A stretch of DNA of 64,000 nucleotides from Paenibacillus sp. D2_2 (lineage in GTDB: Bacteria > Bacillota > Bacilli > Paenibacillales > Paenibacillaceae). The position numbers and the translations under genes are program-made. The stretch covers positions 4,248,501-4,312,500 of the forward strand of contig NZ_CP133605.1 in NCBI RefSeq assembly GCF_031199965.1, written 5' to 3'. The notes below the pieces were generated by a model. It was not told the origin of the DNA. It did not search any database and saw only the letters and a list, made by a program, of their open reading frames with translations. Positions 49,738 to 61,184 of this stretch are shown in pieces (the first letter of the stretch is position 1; the number at the start of each line of letters is the position of its first letter).

Positions 49738-51509
49738 CTATGTCTTGCCTATTTTTCTAGCAGGAATAACGATCTGCACAGTTGTACCGATCCCACGCCC
49801 ACTTCCGATCGTTACCCCATAATCACTGCCAAAATGAAGTTGAATCCGACTATGCACATTGCGGATCCCAAACCCGGTGTTGAGCCCTTCGATAGGATCG
49901 AAGATCTGTCTAATCCTTTCCGCAGGCATTCCTACCCCGTTATCGATAATTTTGAATATAATCTGTTCCTCTTCAAGACGGCCGACAATGCGAATATTGA
50001 GGGAATCCCCCATCCGGGCATGCTCGAACGCATTCTCTATAAAGGGTTGTAATATCAGTTTGATCGTCTCATATTTACCGATGGCCGGATCAATATCATA
50101 ATCAATCGTTACCGCATCACCGAATTTCGTCTTCTGGATGCTCATGTAAGCCTCAGCTTGCTCAAGCTCGCTACGAACGGGAATCAAGGTTCTCCCCTCA
50201 TTCAAGGACAGTCGGTAAAACTTGGCCAGATCGAGTACCATTTGCTGCAGCTTGTCGATCTGACCGAACTTGGCCAGTCTGCTGATTGATGACAATGTGT
50301 TATACAGAAAATGTGGGTTGATCTGCGCTTGCAGCGACTCAAGCTCCGCTTCTTCTTCTCAATCTGGGTCACATATACTTCCTCAATCAGATGATTGATA
50401 TTTTGCCCCATCTCATTTAAGGCCAAAGCGATCTCCGAGAACTCATCTTTCCCGTGATAGCCCATCCGCTTATGCAGTTCTCCTTCTCGATAGGCGTTCA
50501 GCACAGAGACAACCTTATTCATCCGAATCGAGAAATAGCGTGAAATGAACATACCAGCAAAGGTAAATACGACGAGACAGAGTAGGCAGATCGCGATGAT
50601 GAACATTGTTACCCGGGCCGAATCTTGTTCCATGACCGTCATCGGTACATAGGCGACCAGTTCCCAATTCTGATGGCCAACATTATCTTTTATGACCAGG
50701 TAATTATTTTGATTCACAGTGCCATTCACATGATCAATCATATCCGGCAATTTCCCGGATTGATACATAATACCCCCGTTCTCATCTTTAATAAGAAGAG
50801 CACCGCCCTCACCAATCTTGGTATAATCCACTGCTTGGAACAATTCCTGTTTGCGTACGCTGAAGCGCATGAATCCAATTTCCTTTAAGTTTAATGGACT
50901 TTTCATGTCAACTAGGCGTCTGAGCAGTGAAATTCGGCCTAGCTCATTGTCGCGCTCCACCTTTTGCCAGACCATCGTCTGCCCTATCTTCTCCGCAGGG
51001 AAATTGCGATGCCAGTTCTTGTCCTCTATACGGTCCAAATGATATAGGTTATAGGTCTTCATGCGTTCTAAGAGATCTGGATTCTCATTATCAATAAAAC
51101 CATAATATTTCTCCGGGAGCGTGTCATTGTCAAGAAATATGTACATAGCGATATTCAATCCCGTCGCATTTAGAGCAATATCGAATTTAGGCATAATAAT
51201 TTTCGTAATCCGCTCATGGTTGTCCCATCCCATCTTGTAGCTCCTGAGCTCGGTAATTAACGAATAATCATCATACAGCATATTAGAGATGCGCTCCACA
51301 TCGTCCATTTTATATTCAATATTATCTTTGATCTGGGTAATCGTCCCTTGAATATTGCTCCTTGTCTGCTTGCGGATCGAGTCCTGATACATCGTATGTG
51401 AGAAATAACCGATCGCAATGACCGGTATAATGATAAAGACCATATATGTCAACATCAGCTTATATCCAAAAGGTATAAACTTTGCTCTCTGCACATTTGG
51501 GGTTGGCAT
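49738..51509 (-). CDS. YesM-family sensor histidine kinase, one frameshift
   Basis: ~590 residues from ATG 51509 (GGAGG 7 nt upstream). TM1 ~16-38, large extracytoplasmic sensor, TM2 ~296-320, HAMP, then the His_kinase motif. The break at about 50351-50356 lies in the KKK region: one added A gives QIEKKEAELESLQAQINPHF followed by LYNTLSSISRL, the classic YesM phosphoacceptor. ATPase domain with DNGVGM and GFGIRNVHSRI. Follows the response regulator gene by 2 nt. Likely senses a sugar or a sugar-bound lipoprotein for the adjacent importer. Confidence 0.92.
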
Positions 51510-51511
51510 AT

Positions 51512-53114
51512 TCACCCTCCATCATCATTCACGTTTGCGATATTCGGCCGTGTCATTCCGAAGGTCTCTCTGAATTGTTTACTGAAATACGGTATATATC
51601 GGTATCCGACCTGGTCGGCAACCTCGTAAATCTTCAATGTTGGATCCTTCAACAACTCGCGCGCCCGTTCCATACGCATTGTTACAAGCACCTCACTGAA
51701 GCTCTTACCTACTTCTTCCTTAAATAAATACCCTAAATAATTCGGAGAGAAGAAAACTGCTGCGCTATATCCTTCAAAGTGATATTCTCATGCAGCCGTC
51801 CTTTGATAATCTTCATAATTTCCCCGATCAATCGGCTGTTTTTGGATTCTTCCTTCTGATGAATCATTTCGGAAATTTCAAACACACGTCTTACTAGCCA
51901 GGAACGGATATCCTCCATCATTTCAAACTTCAATACGACATCAAGACTATCCAATTCCATCCCAAGCATCTCGAACAAGTCCTGGTCTAAGGTATGTAAA
52001 TATTGATCCAATTTGAATATGATATAGGTGGTCAAATTGTAGATTGTGAACTTGGATCGCAATGTCGATACAGACAGAAATAAATTGTCGATCTCATCAT
52101 GGATTCGAACTAGATCATAAGTAACCATCGCCTTGAACAGGGCATCTAGGCGAATATCGAGCGTTCTGGCATCTTTGAGCTCGGGAGCCTTGCGGACATC
52201 CTCATACTTGATCAACTGGCCGCGCCGGAAGAACATTTTACCGTCCAGCGCTTCAAGCGCCTCTTTATAGGAAAGTGATAATTGAAAAATATCGTCGACA
52301 TTTCTGCCCAGGCCTATTGTAATAGGTACGGATAGTCCCTGGTCCAGAGCAGTGCGCATTCTATCAATCCTTCTCTCAATTAGCGGGCTGTGAAGCACGG
52401 CCGCCAGCCGGTAGCGGGACAATTTGCACCAATGCACTCCCTGATCCTGAACAATTTCTTGTAGCTGCTGTAGACACTGATCTGGCAAGGAGTAGTCTGC
52501 AGATTCATGAACCCTGTTTCGTTCGCTTGGGCCTGACAGCAGATTCAGCTCATCGATCTCCAACACCGCTACACATAACGGAGCTTCCAGATAATTCAGT
52601 CCGTAAGCGGAGACCAGCTTCATCATCTGTTCGTTCTTCCCCAGGCCTGCTCACCTTCAAGTAAACGGAAGAGCAGATCGTTCTTGGCCATCGGCTTAAG
52701 ATGACCGAATTGCTCCTCAGCCTCCTTGCGGCGTTCCTCCTCTATGAGCTCCTGAATAATGCTTTTTAGTGATGCGATCAATTCATTATCATCCATAGGC
52801 TTAAGTACATAGCTGCAGGCCTTCAGCGACAGCGCTTGCTTTACATAATGAAAATCCTGATACCCACTTACAAAAATAATCCGAATATTGGAACTTTTTT
52901 CTATCGCGATTCGAGCTAGTTCAAGACCAGTCATATTCGGCATGTTCACATCAGTGACTAAAATATCTATATCCTGTCGTTCCAGCACTTCGCAAGCGGA
53001 GAATCCATTGCTTACTGCGGCGACAACTTCAAGTCCCAGGTCAGACCAGGGGATAAACTGCTTCATGCCCTCAAGGTCCAGCATTTCATCATCAGCCAAC
53101 AATACTTTATACAT
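51512..53114 (-). CDS. YesN-family response regulator (receiver + AraC HTH), two frameshifts
   Basis: ~534 residues. Receiver (1-120): VLLADDEMLDLEGM, phospho-Asp in ILVTDVNMPNMTG, Lys in VLKPMDD. Middle YesN-type region, C-terminal AraC double HTH (~430-534). The first break near 52645 is repaired to EGEQALGKNEQMMKLVSAYG. The second at 51753-51756 is repaired to DIAQQFFLSPNYLGYLFKEE, continuing through DPTLKIYEVADQVGYRYIPY to TGA 51512. Controls the neighbouring Lpl-like transporter, judging by operon position downstream of its binding protein. Confidence 0.92.
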
Positions 53115-53225
53115 GCTGACAAAGCCTCCCGATGGTTGGTTGTATATTCCAGTATACTCTGTCCAATTCTTCCTGAATAGACATGCATATGTATCAGATC
53201 AATACGACTGCGACAAATTAGCAAA

Positions 53226-53253
53226 GAAGGGACCCATAATAACGAGTCCCTTC
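53226..53253 (-). terminator. Terminator of the sugar-binding protein gene
   Basis: GAAGGGACTCG...GGGTCCCTTC stem then TTTGCTAATTT on the minus strand. Confidence 0.8.
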
Positions 53254-53263
53254 CAGTTAATAA

Positions 53264-54955
53264 TTAATTACCGTTAATCATTGCTTTGTTCTCATTCCAT
53301 TTTTGTACGTAGAAATCAAGCACCTTGTCGAAGCCTGCAGACATCGTATCATCATAGGCTTTGTCCAGAAGTGCGAGCGTTTCTTCATCCGACTTCGTGT
53401 ACAGTGTTTGTGCTCTGACCTGCAGCCAGATATCACGTGCACGCTGGTATGAGATACCTTCCTCTGAATCCGGCATTGGTGTCATATTTACGAATTGTGT
53501 TCCATCACCCTGTGTTTTCCACGTAATTTGATATTGCCAATACGTTGCCCAGTTACGATCCTGCTCCGCCAATGTCGATTCATACTTACCTTTCGTGTCA
53601 TCCGCAAATACCGTGTTACCAACCCACATAATTGGGTCCATCTTTGTCTGATATTCGCTCAATTGATCTCTTTGCGTTACATATTTCTCAGTAAATTTAG
53701 GTGTATATCCATCTGCCTCAAGACCTTGCCAGTATTCCCCTTCAACACCCCAGAATTGAAGCGTCGTTCCCTCTGGACCGGTCCAGTAATCGAGGAATGC
53801 GAATACGGCTTCAGGATCCTTGGCGCTTGTCGTAATGACAGCAGCGTTCCAACCTAATTTGTTATAAGTCCCCGGATAAATCTTGTCCTTGTCAAGCCCT
53901 TCCTTGTGAATCGGCCATACCATGAAATAGCCATCTTCTGGGTCTTTCTTTCTCAGTTCTGAATCGGCCGTCATTGCATATACGGTAGGGTTAGCGGATG
54001 CATACACAGCTACACGTCCGTTAATCAACTTCTCATCTACTTGGTCTCGTGTCTGCGTCATCGCATCCTGCGTCATCAAGCCTTCACGGAATAATTTCGC
54101 AGCGTATACAACGGATTCACGGAACGCTTCATCTTTATAGATCGGCTTCATTTTTTCTCCATCTGGTACAGCGAAGAATCTTTGGAAACCGAGGTTATCT
54201 TCCTTAAATGCGGAGTAAATTTGATCTAAGCCATGTCCATCTTTCGCCAGGTCAGTTTCAAACGGAACCACCTTAGGGAACTTCTCCTTAACCTGTTTCA
54301 AATAAGCGTACAGATCATCGGTTGTCTCCAGCTTAGGCTCGCCAAGCTCCTTATAAATCTTCTTGTTAACTACCCAGCCTGCGTTCCCGTTCGGGCGATT
54401 CGTATACCAGTTCGGGAATTGATACAACTTGCCGTCCGGTGAACGGAGCATATTCATAGCAACCGGGTCAAGCCATTTTTTCAGGTTCGGATATTTATCG
54501 ATATAATCATCCAATGGTACGAGTAGACCTGCATCACGCAGCCGCTCTACGTCGGTTCCACGATCACCCCAAATAATATCGGGGAGTTCACCGGAAGCGA
54601 TCATCGTGTTCAGTTTTTGTGCAGTGTTGCCTCCATTAGGAATTTCAGTAATCGTTACCTTCTTGTTGTCTTGTACCCATTTAGTAGTCGGGTCATCGCC
54701 CCATTTCGGCATTGTGTACCAGTCGTAATTGCCGTACAAGGTAATATTTAGCGGATCTTTACCCAATTCATAAAGTTTTGGGCCTTCATTCTCTGCAGTG
54801 TTCTGCTCCTGCGTATTCCCAGCACTAGAGCTATTAGGCTCTGGCGTCTGAGCACTGTTGCCACCTTTACCGGAACAACCTGCTAGAAGTGCGACTATCA
54901 TCAATACCGACAAGACATTAACGATCAGCTTACTCCTTTTCTTCATACGCTGCAT
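53264..54955 (-). CDS. LplA-like extracellular solute-binding lipoprotein
   Basis: 563 residues, intact. Signal with lipobox (VALLAGCSGKGG, Cys ~26), an Asn/Ser-rich spacer, and a long family 1-type binding fold (WVQDNKKVTITEIPNGGNTA ... IIWGDRGTDVERLRDAGLL), length typical of LplA-type oligosaccharide binders in Paenibacillus. Delivers a sugar ligand to the permeases at 55250-57134. Separated from them by MITE copy E, so the transcript may be interrupted. No ATPase in the cluster; such importers share a general MsmX-type ATPase. Confidence 0.9.
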   Translation of the reverse strand: MQRMKKRSKLIVNVLSVLMIVALLAGCSGKGGNSAQTPEPNSSSAGNTQEQNTAENEGPKLYELGKDPLNITLYGNYDWYTMPKWGDDPTTKWVQDNKKVTITEIPNGGNTAQKLNTMIASGELPDIIWGDRGTDVERLRDAGLLVPLDDYIDKYPNLKKWLDPVAMNMLRSPDGKLYQFPNWYTNRPNGNAGWVVNKKIYKELGEPKLETTDDLYAYLKQVKEKFPKVVPFETDLAKDGHGLDQIYSAFKEDNLGFQRFFAVPDGEKMKPIYKDEAFRESVVYAAKLFREGLMTQDAMTQTRDQVDEKLINGRVAVYASANPTVYAMTADSELRKKDPEDGYFMVWPIHKEGLDKDKIYPGTYNKLGWNAAVITTSAKDPEAVFAFLDYWTGPEGTTLQFWGVEGEYWQGLEADGYTPKFTEKYVTQRDQLSEYQTKMDPIMWVGNTVFADDTKGKYESTLAEQDRNWATYWQYQITWKTQGDGTQFVNMTPMPDSEEGISYQRARDIWLQVRAQTLYTKSDEETLALLDKAYDDTMSAGFDKVLDFYVQKWNENKAMINGN

Positions 54956-55028
54956 CTTTCCCCTTTCAAATACACAATTTTATTTATGTTTAAAGCAATA
55001 GCTCTAAACTCTACCAAAGTGATGCTCA

Positions 55029-55220
55029 TTATAGAGGTTGTTTAAAAAATCCCACTTTGATCACGAAGTAAATCATGAAGCTATCAAGGGGCATCGAATC
55101 TTGAATTCAGCCGGGCCTTCCGATGCTCACGTACAAACTACGTACACTCCGCTCCTCAGTCCCTAGCTTCATCCAACCTTCTCGGTGCTGAAAGTCTGAC
55201 TTTTTAAACTCGCACTTATA
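55029..55220 (-). repeat. MITE-like repeat copy E inside the sugar importer cluster
   Basis: 192-bp copy, reverse orientation: TTATAGAGGTTGTTTAAAAA at one end, CAGACTTTCAGC-type left end at 55200-55220. Lies between the second permease gene and the binding-protein gene of one importer. Confidence 0.88.
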
Positions 55221-55249
55221 ACATCGGGAATTTCATAATAAATTGAAGG

Positions 55250-56143
55250 CTACTCTTTCAGCGAACCTACTAAAACACCTTTTACGAAATACTTCTGTAC
55301 GAACGGATATACACAGATGATCGGAAGTGTCGCTACCATCATTGTAGCCATTGACAACGATTTACTAGTTACAGTCTTAGCCTTTTGCAAATGAGCAAGT
55401 GAGGCAGAATCTATACTGGTTGCTTGCTCACTGACGATATTGGATAACAGAATCTGCCGAAGTATCGTCTGAATCGGATATAGCTTCTGATCCGAGATAT
55501 AAATCCCTGCTAAGAACCATTCATTCCAGTGAGCTACTGCCGTAAACAATGCTAGCGTTGCAATAACCGGACCGGACAAAGGAAACACAATCCGGAAGAA
55601 GGTACCCCAGTTGCCGCAACCGTCGATCTTGGCCGATTCTTCAAGGCCGTTAGGCAGGCCGAGGAAGAAGGTTCGGAAGATGATCATATTCCATACTCCA
55701 ATCAAGCCTGGGATGATAAAGACCCAGAAGGAGTTCATCAAGCCGAGATTGCGAATCAGCATGAAGGTAGGAATCAATCCACCTCCGAAGTACATCGTAA
55801 TAATACACATGACCATATAATATTTACGGCCCATCAGCTCGCGCTTAGACATACCGTAAGCGAATATTGCAGTGCATAGAATCGATGAGATGGTACCGAC
55901 TATCGTACGCAGCACGGAAATCACAAACCCGCTCATCAATCGTTCGTCCTTGAACACGACCTTATAGTTCTCAATTGTAAATACTCTAGGCCAGATTGTG
56001 ATCCCGCCTTTGGAGGTATCTAGCCCCTGGTTGAACGAAATGGCCAGGGCATTCAAAAATGGATATAACGTACTTACTGCGAACAATATCAAGAAAATAT
56101 AGATGCATATGATCATAATACGGTCCCCAAGGCTATCGCGCAT
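55250..56143 (-). CDS. LplC-like sugar ABC permease
   Basis: 297 residues, intact, six helices. Family signature EAA loop ESAKIDGCGNWGTFFRIVFP (~residue 170), typical start IMIICIYIFLILFAVSTLYP. Ends FVQKYFVKGVLVGSLKE, the standard C-terminus of this family. Second membrane component; starts 30 nt after the first permease stop. Confidence 0.95.
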   Translation of the reverse strand: MRDSLGDRIMIICIYIFLILFAVSTLYPFLNALAISFNQGLDTSKGGITIWPRVFTIENYKVVFKDERLMSGFVISVLRTIVGTISSILCTAIFAYGMSKRELMGRKYYMVMCIITMYFGGGLIPTFMLIRNLGLMNSFWVFIIPGLIGVWNMIIFRTFFLGLPNGLEESAKIDGCGNWGTFFRIVFPLSGPVIATLALFTAVAHWNEWFLAGIYISDQKLYPIQTILRQILLSNIVSEQATSIDSASLAHLQKAKTVTSKSLSMATMMVATLPIICVYPFVQKYFVKGVLVGSLKE

Positions 56144-56173
56144 GTCCCAATTCCTCCTCTGATCTTGTGCCTT

Positions 56174-57134
56174 TTACCATAAGCTGTTGCCGCTCCTTCT
56201 GGCCACGAAGTTCGCCATTGTGAGTAAGCCGACGCTAATTACTGCCTTAAACACGCCAACAGCAGTCGCATAAGAATAACGGAAATTGTTAATACCGACC
56301 CGAACGACATAAGTATCAAGCACGTCGGATACGTCGCGAAGCGCTGGATTAGCAGCGAGAATCAGAATATCCTCAAACCCTGCACTAAGCAGGTTACCAA
56401 TTTGCAGAATCATAAAGATAGCTACGACTGGCATAATCGATGGAAGTGTGATCAAATAGATCTGCTTGAAGCGGCTCGCACCGTCGATTGACGCTGCTTC
56501 ATAAGTGTGGGGATCTACCCGGCAATCGCGGCCAGATATACAATGGAGCCGAATCCGATTTCTTTCCACACATTCGTCGATACGAGAATTCCCAGAAATA
56601 TTCAGGCAACGACAGGAAATTTATCGGTTTATCGATTAAATGTAGCTTCTCCAGCAGCATATTGACACTGCCACCATCCACCGCCAACAAGGAGCCAACC
56701 AAGCCGCCAAGGATAACCCAGGACATAAAGTGTGGTAAATAGGTAATGGTCTGTACAACGCGTTTGAACGCCATCTTTCTCACTTCATTCAGAATTAACG
56801 CCAGAAAGATCGGTGCTGGAAATCCAATGCAAAATTTCAGCAAGCTGATCACGATCGTGTTGCGCATGACCGTTCCAAATTCAGGCGAGTGGAAGAAATA
56901 AACGAAATGCTTCATTCCCACCCAAGGACTGCTTGAAAAGCTATGTCCGATCTTGTAATCCTGAAAAGCAATCAAAATCCCATACATCGGTATGTAACTA
57001 AATATAAAGATTAAGATTAAAGCGGGTATAACCATTAGTTGCAAATCTAGCTGCTTGTAAAACCGGACAAGCCCCGCCTTAAACTTCCCCTTCGGCTCAG
57101 ACTTGATCGTCTGATTCACGGAAAGCTGTGCCAT
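56174..57134 (-). CDS. LplB-like sugar ABC permease, two frameshifts
   Basis: ~320 residues. Opens with ~20 polar residues then six helices. The first break near 56596 is repaired with one T to SLPEYFLGILVSTNVWKEIG, the second at 56518-56520 with one G to LAAIAGVDPHTYEAASIDGA, which restores the EAA signature (YEAASIDGASRFKQIYLITL). Both breaks flank the coupling loop. First gene of the importer operon; divergent from the amino-acid permease. Confidence 0.92.
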
Positions 57135-57325
57135 GACTAGTTCCTCCCCAATATCATTCTCCGTCTACACTTCATTTTAGAGAAGTATGAAACCGTTTAC
57201 TACCTGACCAATCAACGAAATGTGATACTTATCAACAAGAGTTATATCACTTTCTACGAATTGCAATTTGTTGTATGATGAGACTCGATATATTTTTTTC
57301 ATTACAACACCTGGGAGGAATCTCA

Positions 57326-58691
57326 TTGAACAACACTAACAACGAAGAACCATCATCCTTGCAGAAGAAACTGCTTCCGCGACATATTAGCTTTATGGCC
57401 ATGGGCGGCGTAATTGGCACAGGCATATTTAAAGGAAGCGCTGAGACGGTTGGTATCGCCAGCCGGGGGTCATTTTTTCTTATATTTTCGCAGGTCTCCT
57501 GCTCTTGGTCGTTATGAGCGCAATCGCTGAAATGGCAACGATCTATAAGGGAAAGAACATGAAGGAATTCATCCGCGAAGCATTTGGAGAGCGCTTCTCC
57601 TTCGTAATCGGCTGGTTGTATTGCTTCATGTGGCTGGCGGTCTGCGTAATTGAAGTCATCGCAGCCGGGAGCTTCTTGCAATTCTGGATGCCGGATGCTC
57701 CTCTTTGGCTATTAAGCCTGGCCTGCGCCGCGTTTATAATCATCATTAATACGTTGAGTGTTAGTACCTATGGTGAATTTGAATTTTGGCTGGCTGGAAT
57801 CAAGATTGCCATGATTATTGTCTTTATCGTGCTGGGGCATGTATTTTGTTCGGCATCATCCCTGGCTCGGATGCACCATTGCTTCACAACTTCACAAATA
57901 ATGGCGGCTTTTTCCCGAATGGCTGGACGGCCATCTTCTCCGCTCTCTTGGTCGTTATGTTCTCATACGGCGGCTCAGAGCTAATCGGCCTGACGCTGTC
58001 GGAGACGCAGGATGCAGAGAAGGTACTGCCTCGTGTCGTGAAAAGCTTCATCTTAAGAGTGATTCTGTTCTATACCTTGCCTATTCTAATTATTTGTGGG
58101 TTAATTCCGTGGAATAGCTTGAATGAGCATACAAGTCCGTTCGTACAGGTACTCACTTCAGCCGGTCTACAGGGTGCGGCCCATATTATTAACTTCATTC
58201 TGATCACCGCAGTGTTGTCCGCCGCGAATTCCGGAATTTACGGAGCAACGCGGATGCTGCATTCGATGGCTAAAGACGGTGAAGCCCCTGCTGCTCTCGG
58301 TCGCCTGTCCCAGAGAGGTGTACCGATTAACAGTCTCAAGCTGAGTGCAATTGTGCTAGTTGCTGGTTCCATGATCGCCTATATTACGCAGGACGGATTG
58401 TTTAGACTGCTGATGGCGGTTCCGGGATTTGTCGTGATTCTAGTATGGGTCAGCATTTGTATGGCCCAGTTCAAGCTCAGAAAAAACTATCCGCATGAGC
58501 CTAGCTTCAAGGTATGGGGATACCCCTATATCACTCTGATCACTATCTTCTGTCTATCCTTGATCGCCCTAATGTTCATATTCGATGCTAGAAATCGTAT
58601 CAGCATTGGTGTATGCCTGGGAGTACTCTTCATTCTGATCATCTATGCTTTCATTAAGTTCAGAACCAGCAACAAGAGGACAAACAGTTAA
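57326..58691 (+). CDS. Amino-acid permease (APC family), two frameshifts
   Basis: ~455 residues from TTG 57326 behind GGGAGGAA. Conserved start LLPRHISFMAMGGVIGTGIF. The first break at 57463-57464 is repaired by one C to GIASPGVIFSYIFAGLLLL, the second at 57834-57837 by one G to IVLGACILFGIIPGSDAPLL. Downstream: FFPNGWTAIFSALLVVMFSY, GGSELIGLTLSETQD, typical of lysine/arginine-type APC permeases. Substrate not certain. A lone MITE end lies after its stop. Confidence 0.9.
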
Positions 58692-58714
58692 AGAGGCGGC
58701 AATCTCAGCTTCAT

Positions 58715-58731
58715 TTAACAACCTCTATAAG
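58715..58731 (+). repeat. Solo MITE right end
   Basis: TTTAACAACCTCTATAA, a one-base-shorter match to the copy E right end (TTTAAACAACCTCTATAA on its own strand), ~20 nt after the amino-acid permease stop. Confidence 0.55.
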
Positions 58732-58815
58732 AATGGAAGTATTTTTATTCTTTTCTCCTTTGAATCTCCCGGACTAAAAATGTTACAATAATGTCATCTA
58801 AGGACGGGAGAAAAT

Positions 58816-61068
58816 ATGGATTTACAATTACAAAATGAATTTTCTTTACGGAAACCGCCGCTTCGTTCAAGAATTATGCGCCGTATCCGGCGTACATATC
58901 AATACGATACACGCTTCTGGAGAATAAGCATTGCCGGTCCTTGGGCGGCCGGCATGTTCGCTTTTGCTCTTGCTGCACTTGGTCTGCCGACTGGACTCGG
59001 TCTGGGAATGGATCTGCTCATGTTCCTCTTCACCGCGACTATAGCGATGTTCCTCGTCGCTCATGGGGTCGCTGTTCTGCTGGCCTTAACCGGATTACCG
59101 GCACCGCGGCTCTTTATCGGCACTATATTGTTTGATCTTGGGGCCGTCTTCTTTATTTTCGATGGTGATGAGTCCCTTGAGATATCAATCGCCGTAGCGA
59201 TAATCCTGACGCTAATTGGCGTCATTACAGGTCTTATGGCTGGACTTATCTTTAAGATCTATAACAGCAGTCCAGCTGGAGGGCGACTCAGAACAGGGAT
59301 ACGAATCATGTGTGCACTTTGTATATGTGTCGTGGTATGGTCAGTGATTAGCGGGAGCACTAAATCAATCCAGAGCGTCGCCGATTCGGATGAGGCTATG
59401 AACAGTCCTGCTGAGCCGGGCACCTATGCTGTTACTACTTTTAATTACGGTAGTGGTAAAGATATGTGGCAGCCGGAGTTCGGTGCGTCGACAGACTTGG
59501 TATCTCAACCTGTCGATGCCAGCGCTTATATTACGAAATGGTCCAAATACCGCACATTATATCTCGGATATGATCAGAAGGCACTGCCGTTGAATGGCCG
59601 CGTGTGGATGCCTCAAGGAAGCGAAGATGAGACCTATCCGCTCATCCTGATCGTTCACGGCAACCATCTGATGGAGGATCGTTCGGAAGCGGGTTACGCC
59701 TATCTAGGTGAACTGCTAGCCAGTCGGGGGTTCATCGCTGTATCCGTCGATGAGAATTTTCTGAATTACTCGGCATGGACGGGAATTCCTGATAATGACA
59801 TGAAGGTAAGGGCATGGGTATTGCTGAAGCATCTACAACAGATCCATACCTTTGCACAGTCTCCCGGCACCCCCTTCTTCGACAAGGTTGATATGAACAG
59901 CATTGCCCTGATCGGCCATTCGCGCGGCGGGCAAGCGATCGCGATGGCAGCGGACTATACAAAATGGTTCAAATCCGACACTACCCTCGATAACGTGAAG
60001 CAGTTCAACATCAAGGCGGTTGCCGCAATTGCCCCAACGGATAAGAAAGTGGACGGCATGAATGCCAAATTAAAGGATATCAACTACTTGACCATTCAGG
60101 GTGCTAATGATGGCGATGTCAGTGATTTCGATGGAGATCGCCAGTACAACCGGACCTCCTTTACGAAGGGAACAGATTCCTTCAAAGCTTCTTTATACGT
60201 ACAAGGAGCGAATCACAGCCAGTTCAATACGGATTGGGGATTGCGCGATATTAGCTTTCCGACAGGTATATTATTAAAGAGGGATAATTTCCTGAGCGGT
60301 GTAAATCAGAGAATGGTTGCTAAATTGTATATCTCCGCTTTCATGGAGACATCTCTGCATGGACAGGAACAGTATATGTCATTTTTCCGTGACTACCACG
60401 AAGTTCTTCCCATGCTACCAGAGACGACCTATATTAATCAGTATGAAGATGGTCATTTCACAATATGGACGCGGTTTGAAGAGGACTCAAACCGTAAATC
60501 TCTTCCGAAGAATGGTATTGCCGATGGCAAGAATATCATTTGGCGGGAGGAGGAGACGAAGAACCGCGGTAAATCCAACAAGGGGGATCACGCCCTAATC
60601 CTAGAGAGAAGTCATCCTTCATCTGAGGAGTCTGTCTACAGCATGAGTTGGCCAAATCGAGCGCCGCAACCAGCCGGCGGTCCACCTCAAGCGCTCTCCT
60701 TCGCGTTAGCGGATCAGAGCAAGACGCTGGACGAGATACAAGAGAAAGCTAATTCAGACAGTTTCGCTGTTGAAATTGAGCTTATGGATAAACACGGCAC
60801 AAAATCGCGTCTACCTCTATCCCATTTTAATGATCTACCTGAGTTATCAGAAGTGCAATTTACACTTCATCCTTGGCTCGAGCTTCATATGTCGGATGGG
60901 AAATTTAACAATCCTACAGAAGCAATATTTCAGACATATACATTACCGATGACTGATTTTATAAGTGCCAACCCCGAATTTGCTCCTGAAGAAGGCATCA
61001 AATCGCTCTCATTCATTCTCATAGGTGATCGGGGTAAAATTATGCTCGATGATATTGGTATGTATTAA
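58816..61068 (+). CDS. Membrane-anchored alpha/beta hydrolase
   Basis: 750 residues, intact. Five hydrophobic helices (~37-185), then an extracytoplasmic alpha/beta hydrolase: oxyanion region LILIVHGNHLMEDRSEAGYA (~275), nucleophile Ser in ALIGHSRGGQAIAMA (~366), acid candidates around GANDGDVSDFDGDR (~430) and His in VQGANHSQFNTDWG (~464). The fold resembles platelet-activating-factor acetylhydrolase/PET-hydrolase-like enzymes. A further ~250-residue beta-rich C-terminal region follows (560-750). Substrate unknown. Monocistronic. Confidence 0.8.
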   Translation: MDLQLQNEFSLRKPPLRSRIMRRIRRTYQYDTRFWRISIAGPWAAGMFAFALAALGLPTGLGLGMDLLMFLFTATIAMFLVAHGVAVLLALTGLPAPRLFIGTILFDLGAVFFIFDGDESLEISIAVAIILTLIGVITGLMAGLIFKIYNSSPAGGRLRTGIRIMCALCICVVVWSVISGSTKSIQSVADSDEAMNSPAEPGTYAVTTFNYGSGKDMWQPEFGASTDLVSQPVDASAYITKWSKYRTLYLGYDQKALPLNGRVWMPQGSEDETYPLILIVHGNHLMEDRSEAGYAYLGELLASRGFIAVSVDENFLNYSAWTGIPDNDMKVRAWVLLKHLQQIHTFAQSPGTPFFDKVDMNSIALIGHSRGGQAIAMAADYTKWFKSDTTLDNVKQFNIKAVAAIAPTDKKVDGMNAKLKDINYLTIQGANDGDVSDFDGDRQYNRTSFTKGTDSFKASLYVQGANHSQFNTDWGLRDISFPTGILLKRDNFLSGVNQRMVAKLYISAFMETSLHGQEQYMSFFRDYHEVLPMLPETTYINQYEDGHFTIWTRFEEDSNRKSLPKNGIADGKNIIWREEETKNRGKSNKGDHALILERSHPSSEESVYSMSWPNRAPQPAGGPPQALSFALADQSKTLDEIQEKANSDSFAVEIELMDKHGTKSRLPLSHFNDLPELSEVQFTLHPWLELHMSDGKFNNPTEAIFQTYTLPMTDFISANPEFAPEEGIKSLSFILIGDRGKIMLDDIGMY

Positions 61069-61080
61069 TTCTGATAAACA

Positions 61081-61148
61081 AAAATAGCCTCTGCCTGTGC
61101 GAAAAAGCGCTCATTGATTAGGCGCTCGCAAAGGCGAGGCTATTTTTT
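61081..61148 (+). terminator. Terminator of the hydrolase gene
   Basis: AAAATAGCCTCTGCC ... AGGCGAGGCTATTTTTTT with an inner GCGC stem. Confidence 0.85.
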
Positions 61149-61184
61149 TCATTGCTTAAACCCTTTAAATTGAATAAGGTCATA

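Noticed and set aside
2919-58691. Treating each half of the broken genes as a separate small gene (for example 6803-7066 and 6306-6815, or 31020-31796 and 31805-32488)
   Set aside because: The halves join within one family domain after a one-base change, and the out-of-frame tails resemble nothing. I merged them.
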